Below, piece after piece: positions 47,220 to 55,462 of a stretch of DNA of 64,000 nucleotides. The stretch spans positions 1-64,000 of the forward strand of contig ONYA01000002.1 of assembly GCA_900321965.1 (NCBI GenBank), given 5' to 3'. The DNA is from an uncultured Prevotellaceae bacterium. Its GTDB lineage: Bacteria > Bacteroidota > Bacteroidia > Bacteroidales > Bacteroidaceae. Positions within the stretch are counted from its first letter, which is position 1, and every line of letters begins with the position of its first letter. The notes beneath the pieces were generated by a model. That model did no database searches. It was not told the origin of the DNA and saw only the letters and a program-made list of their open reading frames with translations. The translations under genes were made by a program, and so were the position numbers.

Positions 47220-47927
47220 TTATGCAATTTCGAATGCTACGTCCATCATGTGGGTGAACGTCGTCTGACGCTCCTCAGCCGTTGTCACCTCACCCGTCAG
47301 GATGTGGTCGGAGATGGTCAGGATCACCAGGGCACGCTTTCCGGCACGGGCGGCATTCATGTAGAGGGCCGATGCCTCCATCTCGACAGACAGCACGCCC
47401 ATGTTCATCCAACGGTCGTTGTGGGCGTTCTCTGAGTAGAACGTGTCGCTCGACAGCACGTTGCCCACCTTGTAGCGATAGCCGAAGCGGTCGCAGGCGT
47501 CGGCAGCACCACGCAGCAGGTCGAAGTCAGCAATAGGTGCAAACGTGCCCGGCAGCTCATACTGCGAACCGTAGTTGGAGTTGGTGCAGGCGCCCATGGC
47601 TATGCAGAGGTCGCCGACGTGCAGGTCGGGATGGATAGAGCCGGCAGAGCCCACGCGGATGATGGTCTTCACGTCGTAGAAGTTGTAAAGCTCGTAGGTG
47701 TAGATGCCGATAGAGGGGATGCCCATGCCGTGGCCCATCACGCTGACGCGCTTGCCTTTATGGGTGCCGGTAAAACCGAGCATACCGCGTACATTATTAA
47801 ACTGGACAGGATTCTCGAGGAAGTTCTCTGCCATAAACTTAGCGCGAAGAGGGTCACCTGCCATGATGACTGTTTCGGCAATTTCGCCGTACTTGGCCCC
47901 GATGTGGGGAGTTGGAGTGTTGTTCAT
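47220..47927 (-). CDS. deoD: Purine-nucleoside phosphorylase (DeoD type)
   Basis: A 235-residue hexameric-type phosphorylase that splits purine nucleosides with phosphate for salvage. Landmarks are [16 protein letters not shown] (phosphate loop), [18 protein letters not shown], and [14 protein letters not shown] with the substrate-binding Met-Glu. Its length is standard. It is probably the first gene of the transcript that continues to ettA. Confidence 0.96.
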   Translation of the reverse strand: MNNTPTPHIGAKYGEIAETVIMAGDPLRAKFMAENFLENPVQFNNVRGMLGFTGTHKGKRVSVMGHGMGIPSIGIYTYELYNFYDVKTIIRVGSAGSIHPDLHVGDLCIAMGACTNSNYGSQYELPGTFAPIADFDLLRGAADACDRFGYRYKVGNVLSSDTFYSENAHNDRWMNMGVLSVEMEASALYMNAARAGKRALVILTISDHILTGEVTTAEERQTTFTHMMDVAFEIA

Positions 47928-47961
47928 AATCTTTGATGTTTTTAGTTGTTTAATAGTTACG

Positions 47962-47995
47962 TTTGCAAAGATAAGAAAAATTTTTCGTAACTTTG
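47962..47995. promoter_or_regulatory. Overlapping divergent promoters of deoD and the rRNA methyltransferase
   Basis: Plus strand: TTTG (47962-47965) and TAACTTTG (47988-47995), spacer 22. Minus strand: TATCTTTG (47966-47973) for deoD, with only a weak -33 (ATTG at 47996). The two promoters share DNA, so they may exclude each other. Confidence 0.55.
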
Positions 47996-48026
47996 CAATC
48001 TGAACGAAAAAAAAGTAACAAAAAAA

Positions 48027-48836
48027 ATGAATTCCACCATCATTGAAATATCATCGCTTGATCATCCGGGGGTCGAAGTGTTCAGTCGACTGACCGAAGC
48101 TCAGCTTCGCAACCGTACCGAACCCAGCAAGGGCATCTTCATTGCCGAGAGTCCAAAAGTGATTCACGTAGCCCTCGATGCAGGCTACGAGCCCACGGCC
48201 CTGCTCTGCGAGCGCCGGCATATCGAGAGCGACGCCAAGAGCCTGATTGCCCGTTGTGGCGACATACCTATTTATACTGGCACGCGCGAACTGCTGGAAC
48301 AGCTGACGGGCTACACCCTGACGCGCGGCGTACTTTGCGCCATGCGTCGGCCAGCCCCGCCCGCTCTTGACGACGTCTGCCGCGATGCCCGTCGCGTGGT
48401 GGTCATCGACGGGGTGGTCGACACGACGAACATCGGCGCCATCTTCCGCTCGGCAGCCGCCTTGGGTATTGATGCCGTCCTGCTGACCCGCAACTCCTGC
48501 AACCCCTTGAACCGCCGGGCCGTCCGCGTGTCGATGGGTAGCGTGTTCTTAGTGCCCTGGACATGGATTGACGACCCCGTCGACGACCTGACCCGCATGG
48601 GGTTCCTGACGGCGGCAATGGCCCTTAGCGACGACAGCATCCCGTTGGACGCCCCGCAGCTGAAGCGTGCCGAACGCTTGGCTCTCATCATGGGTACCGA
48701 GGGCGACGGACTACCCCACTCCACTATTGCCAAAACAAACTACGTGGTGCGCATACCAATGTCGCACCACGTAGATTCACTCAACGTTGCAGCAGCTGCT
48801 GCCGTTGCTTTCTGGGAACTGAGGTTCAGAGGTTGA
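48027..48836 (+). CDS. SpoU/TrmH-family RNA 2'-O-methyltransferase
   Basis: A 269-residue protein. The N-terminus ([28 protein letters not shown]) is the substrate-binding domain of RlmB/TrmH-like enzymes. The C-terminal knot has all three SpoU motifs: [33 protein letters not shown] and [18 protein letters not shown]. It methylates a ribose in rRNA or tRNA; the site is unknown. Its last 11 bp overlap the 3' end of the convergent phosphoglucomutase gene. Confidence 0.9.
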   Translation: MNSTIIEISSLDHPGVEVFSRLTEAQLRNRTEPSKGIFIAESPKVIHVALDAGYEPTALLCERRHIESDAKSLIARCGDIPIYTGTRELLEQLTGYTLTRGVLCAMRRPAPPALDDVCRDARRVVVIDGVVDTTNIGAIFRSAAALGIDAVLLTRNSCNPLNRRAVRVSMGSVFLVPWTWIDDPVDDLTRMGFLTAAMALSDDSIPLDAPQLKRAERLALIMGTEGDGLPHSTIAKTNYVVRIPMSHHVDSLNVAAAAAVAFWELRFRG

Positions 48837-50571
48837 GGTCTTTCTTCAGCGCCTCAATCTTCTCTTCGGCCTTCTTCGTGCAACGCTCGTAGTCGGCAGC
48901 ACCTGCGAAGCTGGGGTCTTTCACCTCGGTATAGAACTTGATCTTCGGCTCCGTGCCCGAGGGACGTACAGAAACCTTCGTGCCGTCCTCGCAGAACCAT
49001 TGCAGCACGTTCGACGTGTCGGGCATGTCGAGCTTCGTCACATTGCCCTGGGCGTCCTTGGCCTCGAGGGTCTTGTAGTCTTTCCACAGACAGATCTTCG
49101 AACCGCCGAGCGACTGTGGCGGGTTGGCGCGGAAGTCGGTCATCATCTGCTTGATCTCGTCGGCACCCGTCTTACCCGGACGTACGACGTTGATGGTGAC
49201 TTCCTTCGAGAAGCCGTACTCCTTGTAGATGTTCATCAGCAGGTCGTAGAGCGTCATGCCGTTGTCGCGTGCCCAGGCAGCAATCTCGCAGATCAGACAG
49301 ATGCTGGCGGGGGAGTCCTTGTCGCGCACCTTGTCGAACGGCAGGAATCCGAACGACTCCTCGCCGCCGCCGATGTACTTCTTCTTGCCCTCGTTGACGC
49401 GAATCTCGTTGGCAATCCACTTGAAGCCCGTGTAGCAGTCCTTGTACTCCACGCCGTTCTTCTTGGCAATCTCGGCAATCACCTCGGTGGTCACGATGGT
49501 CTTCACGAGGAACTCGTTGCCCTTCAACTGGCCGAGCTTCTTCTTGTTGGCGATGATATACCACGAGAACATCATGCAGGTCTGGTTGCCGTTCAGAATC
49601 TCCCACTCACCCTTCGGGTTGCGGCAGACGATGGCCAGACGGTCGGCATCGGGGTCGGAGGCAATCACCAGGTCGGCGTTCAGGCGCGTACCTAACTTCA
49701 TACCTAAGGTCATGGCCTCGGCATTCTCGGGATTCGGGCTGACAACCGTCGGGAAGTTGCCGTCGATAACCATCTGCTCGGGCACGACGTGGATGTTCTG
49801 GAAGCCCCATGAGCGCAGGGCCATCGGGATGATGACGCGGCCTGTGCCGTGCATGGGCGAGTAGACGATGTTCAGGTCCTTCTGGCGCAGGATGACGTCC
49901 TGGTCGACCATTGCCTCCTTCACGGCCTGGATGTAGTCCCAGTCCATTTCGCCGCCGATGGGGATGATGAGCTCCTTGTTGCCCTCGAACTTCACGTCGC
50001 CGATCTTCACCTTGTTCACCTCGTCGATGATGCCCTTGTCGTGGGGAGCCAGCACCTGTGCGCCGTCGTCCCAGTAAGCCTTGTAGCCATTATACTCGCG
50101 GGGGTTGTGGCTGGCCGTCACGTTCACGCCGGCCTGACAGCCTAACTGACGGATGGCGAACGAGATCTCAGGCGTGGGGCGCAGGCTCTCGAAGAGGTAG
50201 ACCTTGATGCCGTTGGCCGAGAAGATGTCGGCAACGCTTTCAGCAAACATGCGGCCGTTGTTGCGGCAGTCGTGACCGACGACCACGGCGGGCTGGATGT
50301 CGGGGAATGCCTTGTTGATATAGTTGGCAAAGCCCTGCGTAGCCATACCCACGATGTACTTGTTCATACGGTTCGTACCGGCACCCATGATGCCGCGCAG
50401 ACCGCCCGTACCAAACTCCAGGTTCTGATAGAAAGCGTCAATCAGGGCCGACTTGTCCTCGTTGTCGAGCATAGCCTGTACTTCCTTACGTGTCTCCTCG
50501 TCAAAGGCCGGAGAGAGCCATTCTTTAGCAATTGCCTCGCATTGGGCAATCAGCTGTGCGTTGTTCTCCAT
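48826..50571 (-). CDS. Phosphoglucomutase/phosphomannomutase
   Basis: 581 residues from ATG 50569-50571 (MENNAQLIAQ); the frame opens further upstream but into the promoter. Four-domain alpha-D-phosphohexomutase: the phosphoserine loop is TASHNPREYNGYK, the metal loop DPDADR, the sugar loop GGGEESFGFL and the phosphate loop RPSGTEPKIKFY. The length of about 580 matches the PgcA-like group. It interconverts hexose 1- and 6-phosphates, linking galactose breakdown and GDP-mannose synthesis to glycolysis. Confidence 0.95.
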   Translation of the reverse strand: MENNAQLIAQCEAIAKEWLSPAFDEETRKEVQAMLDNEDKSALIDAFYQNLEFGTGGLRGIMGAGTNRMNKYIVGMATQGFANYINKAFPDIQPAVVVGHDCRNNGRMFAESVADIFSANGIKVYLFESLRPTPEISFAIRQLGCQAGVNVTASHNPREYNGYKAYWDDGAQVLAPHDKGIIDEVNKVKIGDVKFEGNKELIIPIGGEMDWDYIQAVKEAMVDQDVILRQKDLNIVYSPMHGTGRVIIPMALRSWGFQNIHVVPEQMVIDGNFPTVVSPNPENAEAMTLGMKLGTRLNADLVIASDPDADRLAIVCRNPKGEWEILNGNQTCMMFSWYIIANKKKLGQLKGNEFLVKTIVTTEVIAEIAKKNGVEYKDCYTGFKWIANEIRVNEGKKKYIGGGEESFGFLPFDKVRDKDSPASICLICEIAAWARDNGMTLYDLLMNIYKEYGFSKEVTINVVRPGKTGADEIKQMMTDFRANPPQSLGGSKICLWKDYKTLEAKDAQGNVTKLDMPDTSNVLQWFCEDGTKVSVRPSGTEPKIKFYTEVKDPSFAGAADYERCTKKAEEKIEALKKDLNL

Positions 50572-50640
50572 AAGCTGTGTTTTAGTTTGTTTTAGATTCG
50601 TAAAATTATTACTGTCTACAAAGATAGTCAATAATCACGT

Positions 50641-50780
50641 AAGATTACACGTTCGCGCGTCTTTTTTTTGATTTTTTAGCAATAACGCCTAAAAAAGAGG
50701 ATGCTACACATAAAATAGGGGAGAAATCCTTCATCAAGGACGCGTTGGAGGAGAAGGTTGAGGAAGCCGTGGCCGTGTAA
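50641..50780 (+). pseudogene. Possible 3' remnant of a lost gene
   Basis: Frame open from just after a stop at about 50640 to TAA at 50778-50780, with no ATG, GTG or TTG start. The last 22 codons (KIGEKSFIKDALEEK...) look like normal protein rather than random sequence, with Glu/Lys/Ala-rich composition. I do not recognise the parent family, and chance is not excluded. Confidence 0.25.
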
Positions 50781-50837
50781 TTATGTCTTATCATTTTGAC
50801 CTTACAATGTGAAATAACCGATTTCAGGTGACGAAAA

Positions 50838-50864
50838 AAGCCATTTCGGGTGACGAAATGGCTT
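50838..50864 (-). terminator. Terminator of serA
   Basis: An 11-bp perfect stem AAGCCATTTCG/CGAAATGGCTT with a 5-nt loop, followed on the minus strand by a T run (complement of the A tract at 50834-50839). It lies 36 bp after the serA stop. Confidence 0.82.
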
Positions 50865-50899
50865 AATTCGTGTATTAATAAGGATTGACTCCTTACGGA

Positions 50900-51817
50900 T
50901 TACTTGTTCACCTGGAACTTGGTGTCGCCGTCCTTGAAGAAGGCGTTGATCTGCTTGGCGGCAGCAATACCGGCATTGATATTGGCCTCGGCAGTCTGGG
51001 CACCCATCTTCTTCGGGGTCGAGAAATAGCGGCCCTCGAACTTCAGGAACTCGTCGTTGGCATCGGGCATGATGTCGGTGACGAACTTCAGGTCTTCGCG
51101 CTCTGCCATCAGCTTCAGCAGTTCGGGCTCGTTGATGACCTCCTTACGGGCGGTGTTCACCAGCACACCACCCTTCTTCAGCTTGCCAACCAGAGCGTAG
51201 TTGATGCTCTGCTTGGTCTCGGGCGTTGCGGGGATGTGGAGTGAGACGACGTCGCAGGTCTCGAAGAGGGCGTCCTGATTGGCGACAGCGTGAACACCGG
51301 CAGCCTCGATAACCTCTGCAGGGCAGAAGGCGTCGTAGGCATAGACATCCATACCGAAGCCCTTGGCGATACGGGCCACGTTACGGCCGACGTTACCGAA
51401 AGCGAGGATACCCAGCTTCTTGCCGAGCAGCTCGCTGCCGCTCTTGCCGTTGTAGAAGCCGCGGACGGCCATGACCAACAGGCCGAAGACGAGCTCGGCG
51501 ACAGCGTTGGCATTCTGACCCGGTGTGTTCTCGGCCACGACGTTGTGGGCCGTGGCGGCGGCGAGGTCGATGTTGTCGTAACCGGCACCGGCACGAACGA
51601 CGATCTTCAGCTGCTTGGCGGCGTCGAGCACCTCGGCGTCGACCTTGTCGGAACGGATGATCATGGCGTCGGCATCCTTGACAGCGTCGAGGAGCTGTGC
51701 CTTCTCAGTATATTTCTCGAGCAGTACCAGCTCATTGCCGGCAGCCTCAATTTCTGCTTTGATACCATTCACGGCTGCTGCTGCGAACGGCTTTTCTGTT
51801 GCTACTAAAATCTTCAT
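50900..51817 (-). CDS. serA: D-3-phosphoglycerate dehydrogenase, short form
   Basis: 305 residues from ATG 51815-51817. The enzyme makes 3-phosphohydroxypyruvate from 3-phosphoglycerate, the first step of serine synthesis. The NAD-binding loop is KLGILAFGNVGRNVARI (about 145). The substrate and catalytic Arg region VVRAGAGYDNID and the HIPATPETK segment are present. It lacks the C-terminal ACT domain used for serine feedback, so it is about 305 rather than 410-530 residues. It is paired with serC; the whole gap between them is an inverted-repeat element, so the natural serA leader is unusual. Confidence 0.92.
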   Translation of the reverse strand: MKILVATEKPFAAAAVNGIKAEIEAAGNELVLLEKYTEKAQLLDAVKDADAMIIRSDKVDAEVLDAAKQLKIVVRAGAGYDNIDLAAATAHNVVAENTPGQNANAVAELVFGLLVMAVRGFYNGKSGSELLGKKLGILAFGNVGRNVARIAKGFGMDVYAYDAFCPAEVIEAAGVHAVANQDALFETCDVVSLHIPATPETKQSINYALVGKLKKGGVLVNTARKEVINEPELLKLMAEREDLKFVTDIMPDANDEFLKFEGRYFSTPKKMGAQTAEANINAGIAAAKQINAFFKDGDTKFQVNK

Positions 51818-51961
51818 AAGCCCACCCCCGCCCCTCCCCAAGGGAGGGGAGTTTGATTACTTGGGGTCTCCTTTTTTATGTTTGTAAATTCTGTTTATTA
51901 TATTTGATGCCCACAGACTAATGAAAGCCCCTCCCTTGGGGAGGGGTTGGGGTGGGCTTTT
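51818..51961. repeat. 144-bp inverted-repeat element filling the serC-serA gap
   Basis: Arms 51818-51851 and 51927-51959 (about 33 nt) are reverse complements with only a few mismatches, and each holds an internal palindrome (CCCCTCCC near GGGAGGGG). The element begins at the base after the serA ATG on the minus strand and ends in the serC stop codon. It carries no gene. An AAGGAG motif lies inside, about 50 nt from the serA ATG. Confidence 0.85.
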
Positions 51962-53028
51962 TAATGGTTTGCCTCGAACTCCTTCATGCAGGCAACGAGG
52001 GCGTTGACGCCTTCGATGGTCTGGGCGTTATAGCAGCTGGCGCGGAAGCCGCCGACAGAGCGGTGACCCTTGACACCGACCATGCCCTTAGAGACGGCGA
52101 AGTCGAGGAAGTCTTTCTCTAACTCCTTGTACTCGTCGGCCATGACGAAGCAGATGTTCATGAGCGAACGATCCTCTTCCTTGGCAGTACCGACGAACAT
52201 CTTGTTGCGGTCGATCTCGCCGTAGACAATCTCGGCACGCTGCTGGGCCAGCTTGTCCATAGCCTCGACACCACCCTGCTTCTTGATCCAGCGGAGGTTC
52301 TCGAGGGCCGAGTAGATGGGCACCACGGGAGGCGTGTTGAACATAGAGCCCTTGTCGACATGTGTGCGGTAGTCGAGCATGGTAGGAATCTCGCGGGGAG
52401 CTTTTCCTAATGCGTCTTCCTTGAGGATGGCGATGGTGACACCGGCCATAGCAAGGTTCTTCTGGGCACCGGCGTAGATGGCATCGTACTTGGCAACGTC
52501 GATGGGACGGCTGAAGATATCAGACGACATATCGGCAATCAGACGGACGGGCACATCGAGGTCCTTGCGGATTTCAGTACCGTAGATGGTGTTGTTCGTG
52601 GTGATGTGGAGGTAGTCGGCATCAGCGGGAACGGTCCAGTCCTTGGGGATGAACGTATAGTTGGCATCGGCAGAAGAAGCCACCTCAACGACCTCGCCGA
52701 AAAGCTTTGCTTCCTTCATGGCCTTCTTGGCCCAGACGCCCGTATTCAGATAGGCAGCCTTCTTGATGAGGAAGTTGTAGGGAATCATGCAGAACTCCAG
52801 TGAGGCACCACCGCCGAGGAAGATGACAGAGTAACCCTCGGGCACCTGTAGCAGCTCCTTCACCAGAGCCACAGCCTCGTCGACGACGGGCTGGAAGTCC
52901 TTAGCACGGTGGCTGATCTCCATCAGTGAGAGACCAGAGCCATTGAAATCAAGACATTGTTTGGCGGTAGCCTCGATGACCTCTCGGGGAAGCATCGACG
53001 GACCGGCATTAAAGTTGTACTTCTTCAT
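51961..53028 (-). CDS. serC: Phosphoserine aminotransferase
   Basis: 355 residues from ATG 53026-53028 ([17 protein letters not shown]); the upstream frame is open but lies across the promoter. A class V aminotransferase that makes phosphoserine from phosphohydroxypyruvate and glutamate; it also acts in vitamin B6 synthesis. Landmarks are [10 protein letters not shown], the PLP Lys in [13 protein letters not shown] (about residue 195) and [14 protein letters not shown] near the C-terminus. It is upstream of serA in the same transcript. Confidence 0.96.
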   Translation of the reverse strand: MKKYNFNAGPSMLPREVIEATAKQCLDFNGSGLSLMEISHRAKDFQPVVDEAVALVKELLQVPEGYSVIFLGGGASLEFCMIPYNFLIKKAAYLNTGVWAKKAMKEAKLFGEVVEVASSADANYTFIPKDWTVPADADYLHITTNNTIYGTEIRKDLDVPVRLIADMSSDIFSRPIDVAKYDAIYAGAQKNLAMAGVTIAILKEDALGKAPREIPTMLDYRTHVDKGSMFNTPPVVPIYSALENLRWIKKQGGVEAMDKLAQQRAEIVYGEIDRNKMFVGTAKEEDRSLMNICFVMADEYKELEKDFLDFAVSKGMVGVKGHRSVGGFRASCYNAQTIEGVNALVACMKEFEANH

Positions 53029-53084
53029 TGTTTGAAAATTGTTTATTTTAGATGGTTTATATTGCCTCGTTTTTAAAAACGCCG

Positions 53085-53116
53085 CGAAATTACACTTTTT
53101 TCTTGAATTGGCCAAA
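53085..53116 (-). promoter_or_regulatory. Promoter of serC-serA
   Basis: TTTG (53113-53116), 20 bp, TAATTTCG (53085-53092) on the minus strand: one mismatch in the -7 box. Leader about 50 nt. Confidence 0.55.
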
Positions 53117-53176
53117 TATTTGAGCAATAATTAACGAAAAGAGCCTATTTTCCTTTCATTATGTCAAGTCAAGGTA

Positions 53177-54490
53177 TCATTTTACTGGCTCTATCACGGT
53201 CTTTATGCCTTTTATCTTCTCGCCTTTCGTCAGACGGAGCACCTGCTCGAAGCGTGGACGGCTGACTGCCACATAGGCATAGCGGTCCATGACGTCGATA
53301 CGGCCGATCTCTGACGGCTGCAGTCCACCTTTCTTGCAGAGGAAGCCGACGATATCGCCTTTCGAGATTTTGTCTTTCTTGCCCTTGCCAATATAGATTG
53401 TGGCCATCTGGGGAAGACTCACCTCCACCCCCTCATTGGGCAGAGAGGGGAGTGAATACTCTTCGGTGTCGCAGTCGACAAACTCCGGCAACTGTTCCTC
53501 GGGACCGACGATGAAGAACGTCCGACCCTGCTTGTCCCAGCGGGCGGTACGTCCTACGCGGTGTACCAGCTCCTGTTCGTGGAGTGGCAGATGGTAGTGG
53601 ACGATGTTCTGGATGTCGGGGATGTCGAGTCCGCGGCTGCCTAAGTCGGTACTCACAAAGACGTTGGCCGAGCCATTGGAGAACTTGTAGAGCGCATCCT
53701 CACGCTGTTTCTGCTCCATACCGCCGTGGAAGACACTCGCGGCAAAGCCCTCGCGGCGCAGGTAGTCGCCTACCCGCTCGACGGCATCGCGGAACCCGAG
53801 GAACACCACCGTCTGCTGGTCGCCGAAACTGCAGAGCAGCTGACGCAGCGTGGCCAACTTGTCCTTTACGGGACTCTTCACCACGTAGGCCGTCACGCGG
53901 TCATTGACCTGCTCTTCGTCGGACAGGTAATCGATGCGCTGCGTACGCCCCATCGACACGAAGTCGGGAATCGCGTCGGCATCGGTGGCCGACAGGAGTA
54001 TATGACGACGAACGCCAGGCAGCTTCTTCAGCAGCCTGGCCATTTCGTCGTGGAATCCCATTTCAAGACATTTGTCGAACTCGTCGATGACGAGGTAGCG
54101 TACGGCGTAGGGGCTGATGTTGCCCTTATCCAAGTGGTCATTCAGGCGCCCGGGCGTTCCGAAGATTATCTGGGGTTTCACCTCCTTCAGCCGCCGATGC
54201 TCCTCCATCGCCGTACGGCCGCCGTAGCAGGCAGCCGACCGCAGGCCACTGCCGAGATCCTTCAGTACGCGGTCGGACTGCATAGCCAGTTCGCGGCCGG
54301 GGACGATGACCAAGGCCTGAGGCACGTCCTGCTGAGCATCGACCAGCTCTACGAGCGGCAGCAGATAGGCCAGCGTCTTGCCAGTGCCCGTCGGCGAGAG
54401 CACCACCACGTCCTGCTTACCTCGCAGGATGGCGTCGCCCGCCTCGCGCTGCATATCGTTCAACGCTGTAATGCCCAGCTTCTCCAGCAT
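53177..54490 (-). CDS. dbpA: DEAD-box RNA helicase of the DbpA type (DEFD box)
   Basis: A 437-residue ATP-dependent RNA helicase. The Q-motif (ALNDMQREA), P-loop SPTGTGKTLAY, SAT (LLSATDAD) and HRVGRTAR are intact. The Walker B box reads VIDEFDKCL, that is DEFD in place of DEAD. The C-terminal ~75 residues (TIYIGKGKKDKISKGDIVGFLCKKGG ... DRYAYVAV) form the DbpA-type RNA-binding domain that targets 23S rRNA helix 92 in large-subunit assembly. It is last in an operon after the OmpH gene. Confidence 0.9.
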   Translation of the reverse strand: MLEKLGITALNDMQREAGDAILRGKQDVVVLSPTGTGKTLAYLLPLVELVDAQQDVPQALVIVPGRELAMQSDRVLKDLGSGLRSAACYGGRTAMEEHRRLKEVKPQIIFGTPGRLNDHLDKGNISPYAVRYLVIDEFDKCLEMGFHDEMARLLKKLPGVRRHILLSATDADAIPDFVSMGRTQRIDYLSDEEQVNDRVTAYVVKSPVKDKLATLRQLLCSFGDQQTVVFLGFRDAVERVGDYLRREGFAASVFHGGMEQKQREDALYKFSNGSANVFVSTDLGSRGLDIPDIQNIVHYHLPLHEQELVHRVGRTARWDKQGRTFFIVGPEEQLPEFVDCDTEEYSLPSLPNEGVEVSLPQMATIYIGKGKKDKISKGDIVGFLCKKGGLQPSEIGRIDVMDRYAYVAVSRPRFEQVLRLTKGEKIKGIKTVIEPVK

Positions 54491-54496
54491 ACCTCC

Positions 54497-54536
54497 TCCC
54501 TCTTACTCCTTACTCTTTACTACTTACTCCTTACTT
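54497..54536. repeat. GGAGTAA-type simple repeat before dbpA
   Basis: In the minus-strand transcript the gap and the 3' end of the OmpH gene read as repeated AGTAAGGAGTAAG units ending in AGGGAGGAGGT next to the dbpA ATG, so several Shine-Dalgarno-like copies stand in a row. Confidence 0.6.
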
Positions 54537-55151
54537 CTTCTCCTCCTTCTTGTCGTCTTTCTTGGCAGCAGAAGCGGCGGGCTTGTAGCGCTTGTTCAAA
54601 CCGTTGATGACGTCCTGCGTGATGTCGAACTTCTTGTTGGCAAACAGGATGTTGTCGCCCGACTTCGACAGAATCATGTCATACTTCTTATCCTTATTAT
54701 AAGAGGTGAGGAAATTGTTCAGAGAATCGCGCAAAGCCATGTTGAACTTCTGCGTCTCGTTGGCTAACTCATTCTCCAGACGGGCCTGCAGCTCCTGCAG
54801 GTCGCGCTGCTGACGCTCGATGGCAGCCTGCACACCGGCAGCCTGCTCGCGGCTCTGGAAGCCGTTGTTCTGCAATTTCTGCTGGAAGTTGTTGACAGCA
54901 GCCTGCAACTGATTGCCCTTCTGTGTCAGGGTGTTACGGGCGTTGTTGCTCTTCTTCTGAAGGGTGACGCTGTAGTCCTTGGCGAAGTCATACTGAGTCA
55001 TCAGCGAATCGACCTCAATATAGGCAATCTTCATGCCCGACACACTCTCGGCTCCAGCAGCCTGGGGTTTCTCGTCCATCTTGGGACTTGCATTGTTGCA
55101 CGAAGCCATCACGGCAGCGACGGCCAGCACACTGAAAAGATACTTTTTCAT
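54531..55151 (-). CDS. OmpH/Skp-like periplasmic chaperone, predicted lipoprotein
   Basis: A 206-residue protein. The signal peptide has a lipobox (AAVMASC, Cys near 18), which is unusual for Skp, usually soluble. The OmpH domain starts at KIAYIEVDSLMTQYDFAKDY and is mostly a long coiled coil rich in Gln (LQAAVNNFQQKLQNNG ... IERQQRDLQELQARLENE). The C-terminus is Lys/Glu-rich. Family members hold unfolded outer-membrane proteins. It overlaps the upstream small membrane protein gene by 4 bp and precedes dbpA by 40 bp. Confidence 0.85.
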   Translation of the reverse strand: MKKYLFSVLAVAAVMASCNNASPKMDEKPQAAGAESVSGMKIAYIEVDSLMTQYDFAKDYSVTLQKKSNNARNTLTQKGNQLQAAVNNFQQKLQNNGFQSREQAAGVQAAIERQQRDLQELQARLENELANETQKFNMALRDSLNNFLTSYNKDKKYDMILSKSGDNILFANKKFDITQDVINGLNKRYKPAASAAKKDDKKEEKK

Positions 55152-55363
55152 TCCTCTTGTATATTATTAATGTTCAATTTCTTCTGCGATCGCATTTCAC
55201 GGTCCTGATCCATGACGCAGTGGATGCCCCGGCTGCGCATGGCCTCACTATCGTGGATATGCTGCGACGCGAACTTACCGTCCTTACGTCCTAAGACTTT
55301 CACCAGCAGCAGGACCATGCCCACGGCCAGTAACGCTCCACTTATCAGCACCGTTTCCATCAT
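55148..55363 (-). CDS. Small membrane protein of unknown function
   Basis: 71 residues from ATG 55361-55363, chosen because a -7 box lies only 8 nt upstream; the frame extends further but over the promoter. One transmembrane helix (VLISGALLAVGMVLLLVKVLG) is followed by a polar cytoplasmic tail with two His (GKFASQHIHDSEAMRSRG). I recognise no family. The transcript should be almost leaderless. Translational overlap with the OmpH gene suggests a linked role in envelope biogenesis. Confidence 0.65.
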   Translation of the reverse strand: MMETVLISGALLAVGMVLLLVKVLGRKDGKFASQHIHDSEAMRSRGIHCVMDQDREMRSQKKLNINNIQEE

Positions 55364-55371
55364 TTCGGCTG

Positions 55372-55431
55372 CAAAGGTAAGTAAAATAATTGAGAAAAAG
55401 TCTTTTCTTTCACAGAAAATATGTACTTTTG
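55372..55431. promoter_or_regulatory. Divergent -7 boxes between the small membrane protein and mltG
   Basis: Minus: TACCTTTG (55372-55379), 8 nt from the ATG at 55363. Plus: TACTTTTG (55424-55431), 31 nt from the mltG ATG. The -33 elements are weak T-rich runs. Confidence 0.5.
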
Positions 55432-55462
55432 CAGCCGATTTAAATAAAAACAACAAAGCATC

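Larger units (their letters stand above)
50572..50899. other. 328-bp gap with pgm promoter, gene remnant and terminator
   Basis: From left to right: a -7 box TATCTTTG on the minus strand (50619-50626) for the phosphoglucomutase gene, a stretch open in one frame without a start codon (50641-50780), and the serA terminator (50838-50864). The direct repeats ATTTC(A/G)GGTGACGAAA (50821 and 50843) lie in or beside the terminator. Confidence 0.7.
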
